DNA of 64,000 bases from Panopea generosa (GCA_029582155.1 CM055899.1:77316574-77380573); one strand, 5' to 3'. Positions 1 to 12,623 are shown, numbered from the stretch's first letter. The notes: generated from the letters alone by a model not told the origin. Numbers and translations are program-made.

Positions 1-225
1 CACTTTCAATACATCAAAACTCCAGTTTTTAATGAAAATTTATGTTTTTCTACATTTATTACGATGTAATGCTGAGATACAATTAAATTTTTTCACCAGT
101 AAAAATTAACAATAGAGCAGTGGAACATGGTAATTTGAAAATGAGTTGTTTTTTTTCAAGGTCAGATAAGAGTGAACTGAGATTTGATGAATTATTGAGC
201 GATTTAATGTCTCAGAAGATATATT

Positions 226-1010
226 TGTTGTTTAAATATTTGGGATTGTTATTTTGTGGGTAAATATCTGGGAAGGAATATTTTGTGGTTAAATATCCAA
301 GAAGGTATATTTTGTGATTAAATATCCGGGAAGGTATATTTTGTGATTAAATATCCGAGAAGGTATATTTTGTGATTAAATATGTGGGTAGGTATACTCT
401 GTGGTTGACTATCCGGGAAGGTATATTTTGTAGTTAAATATCCAGGAAGATATATTTTGTGATTAAATATCGAGGATGGTAAATTCTGGGTTAAATATCT
501 AGGCAGGTATATTTTGTGGTTAAATATCTGGGAAGGTATATTTTGTGGTTAAATATCAGGGATTGTAAATTCTGAGCTAAATATCTGGGCAGGTATATTT
601 TGTGGTTAAATATCTGGATGGGTATATTTAGTGGTTAAATATCTGGGAAGGTATATTTTGTGGTTAAATATCAGGAACAGTATATTTTATGGTTAAATAT
701 TTAGGAAGGTATATTTTATGATTAAATATTGGGGAAGGTATATTTTGTGGTTAAATATCCAAGAAGGTATATTTTGTGGTTAAGAAGGTATATTTTTTGG
801 TTTAATATCTGGGAAGGTATATTTTGAGGTTAAATATTGGTGAAGTTATAATTTGTGGTTAAGAAGGTATATTTTGTGATTAAATATCCAAGAAGGTATA
901 TTTTGTGGTTAAGAAGGTATATTTTGTGGTTTAATATTTGGGAATGTATATTTTGTGGTTAAATATTGGGGAAGGTATATTGTGTGGTTAAATATCGGGG
1001 AAGGTATACA
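226..1010. repeat. 29-bp minisatellite, first block
   Basis: About 27 copies of a unit close to GGTTAAATATCTGGGAAGG plus TATATTTTGT. Units vary by single bases and a few are cut short. The array continues after an interruption at 1011-1356. The 225 bp before it are AT-rich with nothing recognised. Confidence 0.95.
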
Positions 1011-1356
1011 GTGGGTTTTTTTCACCATTTTTGGAAAATGACCAATACCCTTGGCATTGGGAATTTTAGCCAAGTTTTCATTAACAGTGGGAAAGTTTTT
1101 GCATTAAATTCATAAAAATCTTTTCACTTGCTACTCTGGCCATTTAATTAAAAAATCAATGTCATATTCAATTCAGAATGGGGAAATTTTGTTTATTCTA
1201 TCAAGGAATTATGGCAAGTTTCAATTTACCAGTTTTGAAGCTTTCACATGGGAATTTTTACCACTCATTCGGGAAAAAAGATGCTATTTGCTATTGGAAA
1301 CATGACCAAATAACGGCTATAAAAAGGCTATAAAAATGGCTGAAAAAAAACAACAT
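1011..1356. mobile_element. Dispersed element splitting the 29-bp array
   Basis: A non-tandem segment with parts such as CATTTTTGGAAAATGACC, TTTACCACTCATTCGGGAA and AATAACGGCTATAAAAA. Its second half matches 16200-16460, so it is a dispersed repeat. The same 29-bp array resumes directly after it. The class is unknown. Confidence 0.75.
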
Positions 1357-2130
1357 ACTCGTATATTTGGTTAAATATCTGGGAAAGAATATTATGTGGT
1401 TAAATATCTGGGAAGGTATATTTCATGGTAAAATATCTGGGAAGGTATATTTTGTGGTTAAATATCTTGGAAGGTATAGTTGGATAAATATCTGGGAAGG
1501 TATATTTTTATGGTTAAATATCTAGGAAGGTATATTTGGTTAAATATCTGGGAAAGTATATTTTGTGGTTAAATATCTGGTAAGGTATATTTAGTTAAAT
1601 ATCTGGGAAAGTATATTTTGTGGTTAAATATCTGGTAAGGTATATTTAGTTAAATATCTGGGAAAGTATATTTTGTGGTTAAATATCTGGTAAGGTATAT
1701 TTAGTTAAATATCTGGGAAAGTATATTTTGTGGTTAAATATCGGGGAAGGTATATTTTGTGGTTAAATATCGGGGAAGGTATATTTAATTAAATATCTGG
1801 GAAAGTATATTTTGTGGTTAAATATCTGGTAAGGTATATTTTGTGGTTAAATATTGAGGAAGAAATATTTCATGATTAAATATCGGGGAAGGTATATTTA
1901 GCGGTTAAATATCAGGAAAGGTACATTTTGTGGTTAAATATCGGGGAAGGTATGTTTTGTGGTTAAATATCTGGTAAGGTATATTTTGTGGTTAAATATT
2001 GAAGAAGACATATTTCATGGTTAAATATCAGGGAAGGTATATTTAGTGGTTAAATATCGGGGAAGGTATGTTTTGTGGTTAAATATCGGGGAAGGTATGT
2101 TTTGTGGTTAAATATCTGGGAAAACAAAAT
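1357..2130. repeat. 29-bp minisatellite, second block
   Basis: The same unit as at 226-1010, about 27 copies. Here a higher-order pattern appears: long and short units alternate four times near 1535-1720 (ATATTTTGTGGTTAAATA against ATATTTAGTTAAATA). Confidence 0.93.
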
Positions 2131-2329
2131 CTGATAATTAACTGTGACACATCAGCAGTTTTAATTTTTTTCAACCAGATAATTGCCTTTAAGAAACAAT
2201 TTTATGGACAAATGCAAATGATGTAATGTGGATACGAACTTACCTTCAAAACCTTGATTGTACTGGCATTCTTGTCAAACCTGCAAATAGAAAAATATTT
2301 CACATTACTGTGGCATTCGTACTTAAAAA

Positions 2330-3340
2330 TAAACCAAATCTAGAAAACCTCTATATCAACCTTGCTATGATAATAAACTCATCTCTGGAAATATCCATAT
2401 CACCTACACTTAAAAAACCCATCCAAAAAATCACCTATGACAATAAGCCCATCCAGAAAACCTCCATATCACCTACTATGAGAATAAACCCATCTAAAAA
2501 ACTTCCATATCACCTACTATAACAATAAACCCATCTAGAAAACCTCCAAATCACCTACTATGACAATAAACCCATCTAGAAGACCTCCATATCACCTACT
2601 ATGACAATAAACCCATCTAGAAAACCTCTGTATCACCTACTTGGACAATAATCTCATCTATAAAACCTCCAAATCACCTACTATGACAATAAACACATCT
2701 AGAAAACCTCTGTATCACCTACTAGGACAATAAACCCATCTAAAAAACCTCAATATCACCTACTATGACAATAAACCCATCTAGAAAACCTCCAAATCAC
2801 CTACTATGACAATAAACCCATCTAGAAAACCTCCATATCACCTACTATGACAATAAACCCATCTAGAAAACCTCCAAATCACCTACTATGACAATAAACC
2901 CATCTAGAAAACCTCTATATCACCTACCAGGACAATAAACCATCTAGAAAACCTCCATATCACCTACTATGACAATAAACCCATCCAGAAAACCTCCATA
3001 TCACCTACTAGGACAATAAACCCATCCAGAAAACCTTAATATAACCTATTATGAAATAAACCCATCTAGAAAACATCCATATCACCTACTATCATAATAA
3101 AACCATCTAAAACAAAAACTCCATTTCACCTACTATGACAATAAACCCATCTAAACAACATCTGTATCACCTACTATGACAATAAACCCATCTAGAAAAC
3201 ATCTGTATCACCTACTAGGACAATAAACCCATCTAGAAAACATCCATATCACCTACCAGGACAATAAACCCATCTAGTAAACCTCAATATAACCTACTAT
3301 GACAATAAACCCATCTAGAAAACCTCCATATTACCTAACA
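2330..3340. repeat. 41-bp minisatellite
   Basis: About 25 copies of a unit near CAATAAACCCATCTAGAAAA, CCTCCATATCACCTACTATGA. Early copies are more diverged. A 98-codon frame across its start is only the repeat. Confidence 0.95.
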
Positions 3341-3389
3341 ATGGTGTTCTTACTAAAAATCAAGAGGCCTAAGTTATATTCTAGTAGAC

Positions 3390-3815
3390 TTGATTTTTTT
3401 TAAAATTTTACAATTTAAACCCAATTTGGTTGCGGGCCGTCTTGATCCTTTATAGAAATGACCCCTTGGCCCACTCTTACTGGACAAAAAGGTATTTGCT
3501 ATGAATTATGTGTATGTTTTAACCAGAAATAATATGTTTTCCCTTACTTATCCAACATACTAGAAATGTGTCCATAAGACACGGAGGTTCCTGCTTCATT
3601 ATTTTACACAAAAAAAAGTTGAAAAGGGGCCATAACTCATGTAAATTTGACCAACTGCATTTTATAATTATACAGCTATACACCAAACATTAATTAAATG
3701 TACAAGACCTTTCAGAAGTTACTGATCCGAAACCAATGTTTTACCTCAGACACTCGCACAAACAAATGGATGGACAAAGTAACACTTAGTTTTAGCCTCT
3801 GAACAATTCAATCTT
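3390..3815. repeat. Dispersed repeats with the gggccataactc core
   Basis: The stretch holds GGGCCATAACTCATG and ATTATACAGCTATACACC, and ends with an ACAAATGGATGGACAAAG tract. Parts recur at 26720-26880 and at 57955-58900. It is an old dispersed repeat of unknown class. Confidence 0.6.
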
Positions 3816-4010
3816 CCTTAGGTCATAATAAATTAATTGCTAGGTTATCATCCCTGCCCACCCCCCCAAATTATTTTAGCCCCCCTGACCCTTTTTATCT
3901 TCAAAAAAAAAAATATATAATAAAAAATACCAAAAATTTAAAAAAAAAAAAAAAAAACCCCAACACCACACTCCCCATTTTTAATCTATCCAAATATAAT
4001 TTGCTATCAC
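3816..4010. repeat. Dispersed A-rich repeat, copy 1
   Basis: It begins AGGTCATAATAAATTAATT and continues ATCATCCCTGCCC, then a long A-rich tract and ACTCCCCATTTT. It is homologous to 8310-8530, which has the same order of blocks. Confidence 0.7.
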
Positions 4011-4030
4011 CTGAAAATGCTTTAAATCTC

Positions 4031-4260
4031 AAATTAGCCAGGCTTGCTTAGCTCTGTTGATAAAAGGTCTATAAGTCCAGGGGTTGTGAGTTGGCGAGTC
4101 TACATGATGATTTATTTAAGAGGTTGTGTCTCATTGTCATTTATCTCTCAACACTAATGATCCAAGTGGGAAAGTAATCAGTAACTTGCAGAGTATGATC
4201 ATTGCTGGTAAACTTTCCAAGGAAAGAGTAGTTAGGTTAACTAATCGGCTGTTGCCCCCA
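4031..4260 (+). mobile_element. tRNA-derived SINE, diverged copy
   Basis: This is the same family as the SINE at 12624-12918 but in plus orientation. The tRNA-like head has TTAGCTCTGTTGATAA (A box) and GGGGTTGTGAGTTGG (B-box side). The body has TGTGTCTCATTGTCATT, AAGTGGGAAAGTAATCAG and GTTAGGTTAACTAATCG. The 3' tail is lost in a C-rich run (4255-4277). Confidence 0.75.
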
Positions 4261-4299
4261 CCACCCCCACCACCCATGGCATAAAAATGATGCTAAATA

Positions 4300-5590
4300 T
4301 TCAAAACCAAAACCTCAATTCAATATCACTAAAAGCAATACACAACGGATAGTCAAACACTATATGCCCTCGCCTTAATTCTTTGAATAGTGGCGGTGTA
4401 ACAATTACAAAATACTTTCCTATAAATACCATACTTGGTGTATCATTTTTGAAAAAGACGAGCAACAGTATATTATGCCTAAACAAATAATATATAAAAC
4501 CTCTAGGAAGTTCCTGACAAGAAATCGATAAACAGAGTTTGTCATTTGCATTCTGTAATAACTTTAATTGTAGGCAAATTATACCGATTTGCATAAAACT
4601 CAAACTAAATATGTTTTCATTTGCAAAACAATTAAATACATAGCACTAAACTCAAATTCTATCAGCTGAACAGACTGTACGTGGATTGTTAGGAAGCACG
4701 GCAGTAAAGCATGCCGTCATTATGTTAATATTAGACATTCCATCACCATGTAATAATTGTAGCAACACAACAGTCGTCATGTATATACAGACCAAACCCC
4801 ACAGTAACAGAATAATTTTCTATAATATTTTAACATTGTATTTGATAATATCTTAATCAATAGAAAATCATGTTTGAACACTGTTGAGGAAATCTATATA
4901 CACAGTTAGCTGGTGGTCATTAAGTTTTTGGACCAAGAGGGACTTGAACCTACAACCACAGTGTTGACAGGCATAATTGTTTGCCGTGCTCATAACAATT
5001 TACTCAAAATTGCAGCTACTCAGACTTTTTTTATTGATTTTTTATGATTTCTGACCGTTTATTTTTTTAATGACCACCAGTAAATGCAAAATCAAAAACT
5101 GGCAAAAAAAGAAGTAAATACTACCCACATGAAAAATTCTGGGTTGGAGCCCAGCAAAGATAAAAATTTTAAAGATAGCCTAGGACATAGTATAATTTTT
5201 TTTTTAAATGATAGTTTTTGCGTAAACTCTCTTGTACTCTTCAAATATAATTTTTCTATTGAAGGGTGTTTAACACCATTTTCAACACATTTCAGGCATA
5301 TCCAGTTTTACTGGTGAAGGAAGGACTCAGAATGAATCTGAGTAGAAACATTGTCTTTTCATATTTTTAAAACAACAACATTACATTCCTTTTTTCCCCA
5401 AAGACCTTTCTTAAACTTGATAAATGCATTGAATATTTACAAATCCCGTAAGTTGGTGACATCAAGACAAGTCCCCATAGTGCCCCCAAATACCCGCAAT
5501 ATAACCTTATCTGAGCCTCTGACATTGTATATCAAAATTCTTTCTAAGCTGGTATACCAATCATCTTATAAGATACTGACTATCGTAGGC
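4300..5590. other. No gene seen; AT-rich unique sequence
   Basis: Short open frames on both strands (about 100 codons at most) have no recognisable protein and typical AT-rich composition. A fragment of a second SINE family (CCAGTTTTACTGGTGAAGG) lies near 5295-5345. Confidence 0.5.
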
Positions 5591-5594
5591 AGTG

Positions 5595-5652
5595 TTCACC
5601 AACCATTTTTAAGAATATTCTTAGACTTGGACTCAAGAATGGTTGGTGAATA
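5595..5652. repeat. Short inverted repeat (hairpin)
   Basis: TTCACCAACCATTTTTAAG is answered by CTCAAGAATGGTTGGTGAA, giving about 16-bp arms with a loop of roughly 25 bp. It is likely the remnant of a fold-back element. Confidence 0.6.
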
Positions 5653-6189
5653 CGGCGCTGGAAGAAGTACTAGTTCCTAACTTGCCATACTGTGAATGCA
5701 ATAATATTTTAAGTGAATAAAAAAATTCAGAAAAATAGAGCAATATTTTCTTTTTATTCAATAATGCTCTCAATTGTAGACCATCACAAAATACCAAATG
5801 AAATATACACAATAAAATTTTAATCTCAAAGTTGCAGATATTATGAAAGGAGTGTAATGACTGAAAAATATATATCAGATTTTCAAGTTTCCTAAAACTG
5901 CAAAATACACAACTCTCAAAATAACAACAATATGCCAATTTACATAAATTTACATAAAGTTTAACAACTACATTTTTTTCTTTGTAAACAATGTTAACTA
6001 ATTTGCCACAACTGTAGAACAACCAGAATGGCTCCCAATAAACTATTGTATCTTCCTCATGTGAAACACCCTTGTAAAACAACCTATATGAATTTACATA
6101 AAACCGCACAAAAAGTAGGACCAATTATCAGAAAACCAGTCCCAGTGCTTGAATTCTCCTACTCCGTACAAAATTTTCACCATTATTAA

Positions 6190-7000
6190 CATCAGAAGTG
6201 ACGACAAGTTTATTTGAAGCAAATCTCAATAGACGAGTCAATAAAGACGGGGGAATTCCTTTATTTACACAATACGATTATTTAAATCTAATTGATACAG
6301 TGGCGATGGCCGTTTTGTGTTTGAATGGTAAATTGTTTAGTATGAACGCTGGGAGTATCATCGCCCACTTGGGGCTTTATATCCAATAATATGCCACATG
6401 AAATTATAGGCAAGGCTGACATTAATGAAATTTTAATAATCATTTGCACGATACTGCCATTTCTTAAGATATTAACGGGGAATTTTGTGAATTTTGTTTT
6501 CTTAAGGTTGCGAGAGAAATAATGGGATCAATATCAAGAATTGAGATGGGACGTTTCCACGGCTTGAATTATTAGTGACTACCGTATGGCCGCATATTAT
6601 TTGCACTGGAAAGTGATTGTCTTTTCTTTACAGTCGGTTGGTGTGATGATTTAATTAAGCACATTGTCAATTTCTGTCTCCGATTATGATATCATGGTGG
6701 TCGCAGAATCGGGAACGACGCACGAAAGATTAAATAAAAAAAAACAATTACGAGTAAATCATTATGAGTATCGCGTGTTTTCCGATGTTTTTTACAATGT
6801 CAGGATTGGTAATCTTCTCAATAACTCCACTATCAGCACACATTGTTGTTTGATGATCCCCATACCTGTGATCAGCTGATTTGATATTCTGGCGATACTC
6901 GGAACTGGACCATAAACTCGCCGTGTCAACGTCACTCACATTGCACGAGAGAAAAATACAAGATTTATTCATCCGGTTTAGTACAGATAAGATAGAAATC
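6190..7000. promoter_or_regulatory. Candidate regulatory block (CpG-containing unique DNA)
   Basis: This block has many more CpG dinucleotides than its flanks and no repeats. It contains homeodomain-like TAATTGAT and TTTAATTAAG, a Sox-like CATTGTTG, an E-box in GATCAGCTGATTTG and TGATATC. The open frames here (63, 71 and 74 codons) overlap on opposite strands and resemble no known protein. The composition suggests a constrained non-coding element. This is inference from composition only. Confidence 0.35.
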
Positions 7001-8309
7001 TCTAACCACAGCTGACTGTTAAATAATGTTATAATTTTAACTCATTTATTTAACATTAATTGGAATTTGAGTTCTTGCTTGTGTGTGGTGTCAGTTTCCA
7101 CAGAGCTGTTGACATTGAAAAAACATATATGGTTTAGGATGCATGTTTCAGTCAAAGTGATTTTGGGTTTAATAAATACTTATTAAGTGATATATAATTT
7201 TATTGTCATCAGATATCAAGCGATCAATCCATTTAAGTGGTAAATGAAAATGTTTTATTTTTGAAAAGTGGTTAAGCAAACAGTAAATGGAATATTTACT
7301 GATATATATAAAATAGCATGTGATTAAATTTTTAGCCTTTTTTTCAATATAGGCATTTAACACATACTGTATTAATGCCCCCACCCCCCCACCAACACCA
7401 CCACCACCCCACCACCAATTTTGGTCTAAAAATTTAAATTAAAAAAATTTTGGAGGGTGACCACATCCTCTGAATCTTACCACTATACATGGGAGGGTAA
7501 TTATTTTTATAACTGTATATTCCTCCACGACGCACTATTTGCTGAGTTAAACGGAGCCCACTGAGTGAATTAAAACACATATACTAGGCCATCCTTAAAA
7601 CAAGAAGTTTTATATAAAACATACAAAGAAATATCTATCACTGAAAACAAATACAATACGTTTTTGAAAACTTGGAAATTGTTTCATGACATACTTACTT
7701 AGTTTTGTATATAGACACTTTTGATGTACGTGCATGTTTGAAAAAAGCTTCAAGCCAGAGAACCTTCTCCCTTACCCTGCACCCCCCCTTTTTTCAGTTA
7801 TCTCCCAGATACATTATTGTATAAAGGATAGTAATTACAATATAGCATTTACTAGGTTTTACTACCAGTTTAAACAGTGCATGAAAGCAGTGTGTGAATA
7901 TTGAATGAAAGTGAGAACATTAAACAATTTCATCAAACAATGTCAATGGACCATGAAATGTAGGTCACACTCAGCATCTGCAGTATATAATGTGATGCAG
8001 GGTGTAAGTTGTAACTATGATCCAAGTATGAGTGTCCTAGCATTTGTACTTGAGAAATAGTGTTAAAACGAAAACTTAACGTTAGAGCTAAATATAATTG
8101 TTTGACGCTGCTGTCGACGGAAAAGCAACACCTTTATCTCGCTTTCGCTCCTTCGTCGTGGCGAGACAAAAAACAGCAGTATGTGAAGAAGTCATCTATA
8201 AGAATAATTTATGAAAGGAAGTAAAAAAATAACAACCACATTGGTTGTACAAACAGATGATAAAAGGCCTTATGCACATTTGATAAAAATAACATTGTTC
8301 AAATTGGTT
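7001..8309. other. No gene seen
   Basis: AT-rich sequence with a C/A-rich run at 7378-7420. A small CpG-rich hairpin-like remnant lies at 8105-8180 (CTGCTGTCGACGG...GCGAGACAAAAAACAGCAG). No coding potential was recognised. Confidence 0.5.
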
Positions 8310-8530
8310 TGGGTTAATTAGGCCATAATTAATTAATTGCCAGATCATCATCCCTGCCCGCCCTCTAGTTTTCATGCCACACCGTACCCTTTTTATTTTC
8401 ATAAAAAAAAAAAGAATAAAAGAAGAAAAAAAAAAATTATATAAAAAATAAAAATAAAACATAAAATCCCCACCTCCCTCTGTCGCTTTTAAAAAAAAAA
8501 TCGGAACATAATCTAGCAATTAATTTATAA
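8310..8530. repeat. Dispersed A-rich repeat, copy 2
   Basis: It matches 3816-4010: GGCCATAATTAATTAATTG, ATCATCCCTGCCC, CCCTTTTTATTTTCA, a long A-rich run, then CCCCACCTCCC. A 107-codon minus-strand frame across it is the poly-T translated as Phe and is not a gene. Confidence 0.7.
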
Positions 8531-9370
8531 TGGCCGTATTGGAGTTATTTTATGGATAATAGAAAATGTGTAGTTTTACGATGTCAATTCATTTATAAAA
8601 TTATCATCATCCAATAGTGGCTGTAATGCAACTTTTTAGCATCTGTCAAAAAACTAGGTAGGTTCCATCTAAAAATAGGATGACACAGTTTCACAACAGC
8701 ATATTGGATTTATAGTAGCTACATCTAATTATGGGGAAGACCTTAGATTTAAATGTGACAAACTTTCTATAAGTCTGTTAACATAAATCATTACTATACA
8801 ATAATAGTTTACTGACATCATAGTATTACACAGTAAATAACATCCTAAAACTGCAGACACTATATCAGTCTGGGTAACTGTTGATTACAAAGTCACCCAC
8901 GGAGACATTACATTATGAGCAGGAAATCCGTTCTTTTGAGCATAATTAACAGTAGACCAAACGTGTCATTATTTCCACCTGAGTTGGCTTCCTGTGACAT
9001 CGAATTATGAGCCTCTCTTTCAGCCACCAAATTAAATATCTACCAGGTTATCAGATGTCAGGGAATGAAAGTTTAATTAGGAAGTTTAATTTTCTAAAAC
9101 ATATTGTGATATTCAGTATTACAATAGCAGATGAATATGAATCAGTCAGAAGTTCTGACAAAGTGTGAATCAAATATAATATGAAATCAAGACTTAATTT
9201 TTTTTTCACAAAAAAATATATATCATCAACCGGGTATCATATATATATAATTGATAATCAAGCATCTCATGGAAGCAGATCTAGTTCCTGATCCTGTCAA
9301 TTTTCTAATTAGCACATTTTTTTTATTTTTAAAAATAACTTTTGCATCAAAGACCAACCAACAGAGGCCC
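8531..9370. other. No gene seen; unique segment near 8870-9060
   Basis: Mostly AT-rich. The part at 8870-9060 is less AT-biased and repeat-free (GTCACCCACGGAGACATTAC, CCACCTGAGTTGGCTTCC). It could be conserved non-coding DNA. No exon borders flank a frame. Confidence 0.35.
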
Positions 9371-9373
9371 CAT

Positions 9374-9600
9374 TTCACTAATGTTCATTAATCAACTTCA
9401 CAGTGTTGAATTTGAATTGCAATAAAAATGAGAAAATTCATTTAGTGAATCACTTACATCATTTTACTGACTTTGGAAAGCATTGTAAATAGTCATCTTA
9501 TATAGAATTTGCAAAAAAATGTGCAAATGAAACATTCCTGGGCATATTCAATTTGTTTGCATGAAAGTCTTAAGATTTATGAAGGTCAGTAATATATATG
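9374..9600. mobile_element. Decayed relative of the MITE at 13944-14166
   Basis: GGCCCCATTTCACTAATG at the left, GTGCAAATGAAACATTCC inside and TTATGAAGGTCAGTAAT at the right match the element at 13944-14166 in order. The terminal repeats are eroded. Confidence 0.5.
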
Positions 9601-9834
9601 AATCTTCTTGTGGGCATGAAGTTAAATTAAACTGAATCTATAACAACATTAAACTGTAGATAAGAAAATCTCATCCAAAGACTTATGAATGGGGTTTTAT
9701 GGCATACCAATACAATAGGTTATTCGACGCCAACATGAAGTAAGATTCCATGTCTACATGATTGTACGAAAACAACAAATTAACATACATAATGAACCTA
9801 TAACCTTTATACCTGCAGAACTACAGAATTTCAG

Positions 9835-9960
9835 CAAATACTGGTTAACCTGTCAAAATGCCAGTAAACCGGGGGTTAAGTTAACTGATCGTCTATTAGC
9901 CATCAATGGTATAAAGGTTACGCAAAATATTCAATTAATCAATAAATTTTTGTTGGTGGA
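9835..9960 (+). mobile_element. SINE 3' fragment
   Basis: It contains TACTGGTTAACCTG, AGTTAACTGATCGTC, TAGCCATCAATGGTATAAA and the AATATTCAATTAATCAAT tail. This is the body and tail of the 12624-12918 SINE family in plus orientation, without the tRNA head. Confidence 0.7.
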
Positions 9961-10019
9961 ATTTAAGAAATCCTGGAATATTTCTTCCAGTTGGCATCCA
10001 TCATAAAACATTACTATAC

Positions 10020-11505
10020 TTATATTTAGAACATTGTAGAATTGACATGAAGGCTCATTCATCATGATCTGATTTTATAGCCAAGTTATCTGACATGCCA
10101 AGATAGCTCCAGCCCAAATACACACCATAACAATAATATAAAATACTGACGAGGTACCTTAACAAGGCCACTACGCAACTGATTCCAGTCACGCCCCTTA
10201 TAATGCTGTTGTAACAAATACATAACACTTCCTGGGCACACGTAACACCTCTCCCCAAGCTTGCTGGGTAAATAAGCAGGTAGGATTTAACCTTGTCCGA
10301 ACAATACGAAGCTCACTCTAATTGACATAAAACATGAATGTAAATGACCGTGACATGTTTAAGGGTAACATAATGCAGCTGTAGACATTATACTAAGTTT
10401 CCATTCTTGTTTACAACATCCCTAAAGAATGTGTGTATTTTTTTTTTTAATTATATGAGTGTGTTGGTGTATACTCAGTCGTCACATGTACAACCTTTTA
10501 TTATTTCTTTTAACTCCAAAGACAAAATGTGAATGCAATGAAGGCAGTCTACATTATATGAGCATGTTAAAGAACAATAGGAATACTCCATTTTGTTACA
10601 AAAGATGATGTGGTCATTCTTCAGTATTCACTTTTTTTTTTCTTTTCCAATTTTGGTGGTGGTGGCTGTGTGTGTGTGTTTGGGGTTGAGAGTGGGGGCT
10701 CCTAATTTAATGACATAATATTTTAATGTACAGGATAATCAATGAAAATTCATGTGTTTTTTTTTTCACTAAATTTTTTTTTTTTAATGAAAAAAGTTTG
10801 ATTTGTTTAAGATTATGATAAAAGAGAAATATTTGGTTGTTAGGGAAACAGCTAATAATTCATTTTTTTTCAATCAAGTAACTCTAAAGAAACTGTTATC
10901 CAAAAGTCATTCAAAATCACTTCCATTACACAAGGTCACCTACTTGACCACCAATTGTCTGACCACTCCCTCCCACATTTTTACCCAATTACGGAACTGT
11001 TAATTGAGTGTCATTATATGGTGACAATACGACAGGTATGAATGTCAACATTTTCTGGATGTTTGTTAAAACTCTACCATATCATTACACAGCTAGGAAC
11101 CAGCAGGGTAACGCTGATAGCTGGGCTCAGTTTTATTTAAATTAACGGTGATTCACCATTGTAAGAATGGAGGAATCCATCCCTGCCTCCGTATCAGAAA
11201 ATAAACACTTGCTTCTTTTTCTTCATTTATTTATATAATATAGACTAGTCAAACCTGTGTAAGTGGCCACCTCTATTAAGCAGTCACTTGTCTTAAGCAG
11301 CTACATTTGCTATATCCCATTTCTATACTTACAGAGCAAATTAACCTGTATTAAGCAACAACCTGTCTTCAAAGGCCACTTTTGCTCCTTCCCTTGACTA
11401 GCTTATTAAGACAGATTTGACCATTTACTATCAATTATTCAACAACTACCTTTTTTAGATATTCACTCTATTTGGTATATACTATTTTCAACACAAGACA
11501 GGTTA
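10020..11505. other. No gene seen; unique segment 10020-10390
   Basis: 10020-10390 is repeat-free and CpG-containing (CCAGTCACGCCCCTTATAAT, TCTAATTGACATAAAACATG) and may be conserved non-coding DNA. 10620-10690 is a T/TG-rich low-complexity run. The rest shows nothing. Confidence 0.35.
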
Positions 11506-11690
11506 TTTATTATATGGCATCCAGTTTTATAAGTGGAGAAAGAACTCAGAACTTATCTTGAGTTCAACCACCTTTGCCAGTTATGGGCAAACTTTCTTAA
11601 ATATTTATGGACTGAGCTGGGCTGGAAACACACGACCTCTGCAGCAAGAAATAAGTGATCCTGAGAAAGCAGCTTTGACCCTTTACAGCA
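11506..11690. mobile_element. Second SINE-like family, copy
   Basis: ATGGCATCCAGTTTTATAAG, then AGAACTCAGAACTTATCTTG, CACACGACCTCTGCAGCAAG and TGATCCTGAGAAAGCAGC. The same blocks occur at 31932-32175. Fragments occur near 5295, 14810-14905 and 17390-17490. Confidence 0.55.
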
Positions 11691-11839
11691 GATGACCCCA
11701 GAAGTATTTTGATTTCTTAATAAAGAATGATGTTTATTTAAAATCTATAAATTAGTGAAGAATGTAAAGCCACCTGACAATTTGACCAATAAATTATGCC
11801 CGCCATTACTTGACATCAGCTTTACCTTTCATAATCACC

Positions 11840-12080
11840 TCACAAACACAACTACCACCAATAGTATAAAAACGAACAAGTATCTTGGCTAAGGTGTTAG
11901 AAACTCAATGTCCCCCGCTGCTGGCACACGGCCCCAAGCCACAGGCAGGCTTGCTACACACGTCTGGGTGTTAAATCAATCGGTGTGTAACAATACGCCA
12001 CAGAAAGTAGTTCACACTTTACGTGTGTAGGAACACAACAATAGGTGTGAAAACACGAGCTGATTGTTGGATTATTTGCT
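11840..12080. promoter_or_regulatory. Candidate regulatory block with T-box-like sites
   Basis: A unique, GC-richer stretch with repeated GTGT/ACAC motifs: CACACGTCTGGGTGTTAA, CGGTGTGTAAC, TTCACACTTTACGTGTG and AGGTGTGAAAACACG. AGGTGTGA is the T-box half-site consensus. There is no tandem periodicity and no coding frame. The function is inference. Confidence 0.3.
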
Positions 12081-12623
12081 AACTCTGAATATCATTTTTT
12101 TGTACTGTCTGTTCAATTATTCGCTGATCAGCTTATTTTGTTTTGAGAACTCTGGCCTTCATTTTTTGTTGATATCTTTTACAATGCAATATATCAGACA
12201 ATCAAATTTGGCAGTCTGCATTCAGCTGTAAAAAGGTCAATAAGCTTCATTCTCCATCAAGTTAAATTTAGTAGATAACATATCAACTAAAACTTTAACA
12301 GTACTTTTCAGATTAATTTAAATGCACTCCAGATACATCTTATTTTTTTTTTACAAAATTCAAGAAAAAATTACATTAAAAATGTATTTTATTCTATTTT
12401 TTTCCACTAATAATTTCAATGCAGCTTAGATAAATAATAACACATATTCAAGCAAAATATTACTTTAAAATGCATTTTATTTCGAAATTGGCAGCGGGGG
12501 GACCCTGACACTGTTTGATACAATTTCTAAGCAATAACTGAAAACCAAAACACCAAACCCTTTGCCTCTCCCTAACCTTCCAACTCAACCAACTCAAATC
12601 AAACACCTATCCAAGAGTGAAGA

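Noticed and set aside
5633-6124. 163-codon minus-strand open frame
   Set aside because: It is rich in Phe, Leu, Tyr, Cys and Lys as expected for AT-rich DNA, has no recognisable domain, and partly overlaps a hairpin repeat.
6198-6972. Overlapping small frames on both strands
   Set aside because: No homology, overlapping in opposite directions, no exon borders. The block is better explained as non-coding CpG-retaining DNA.
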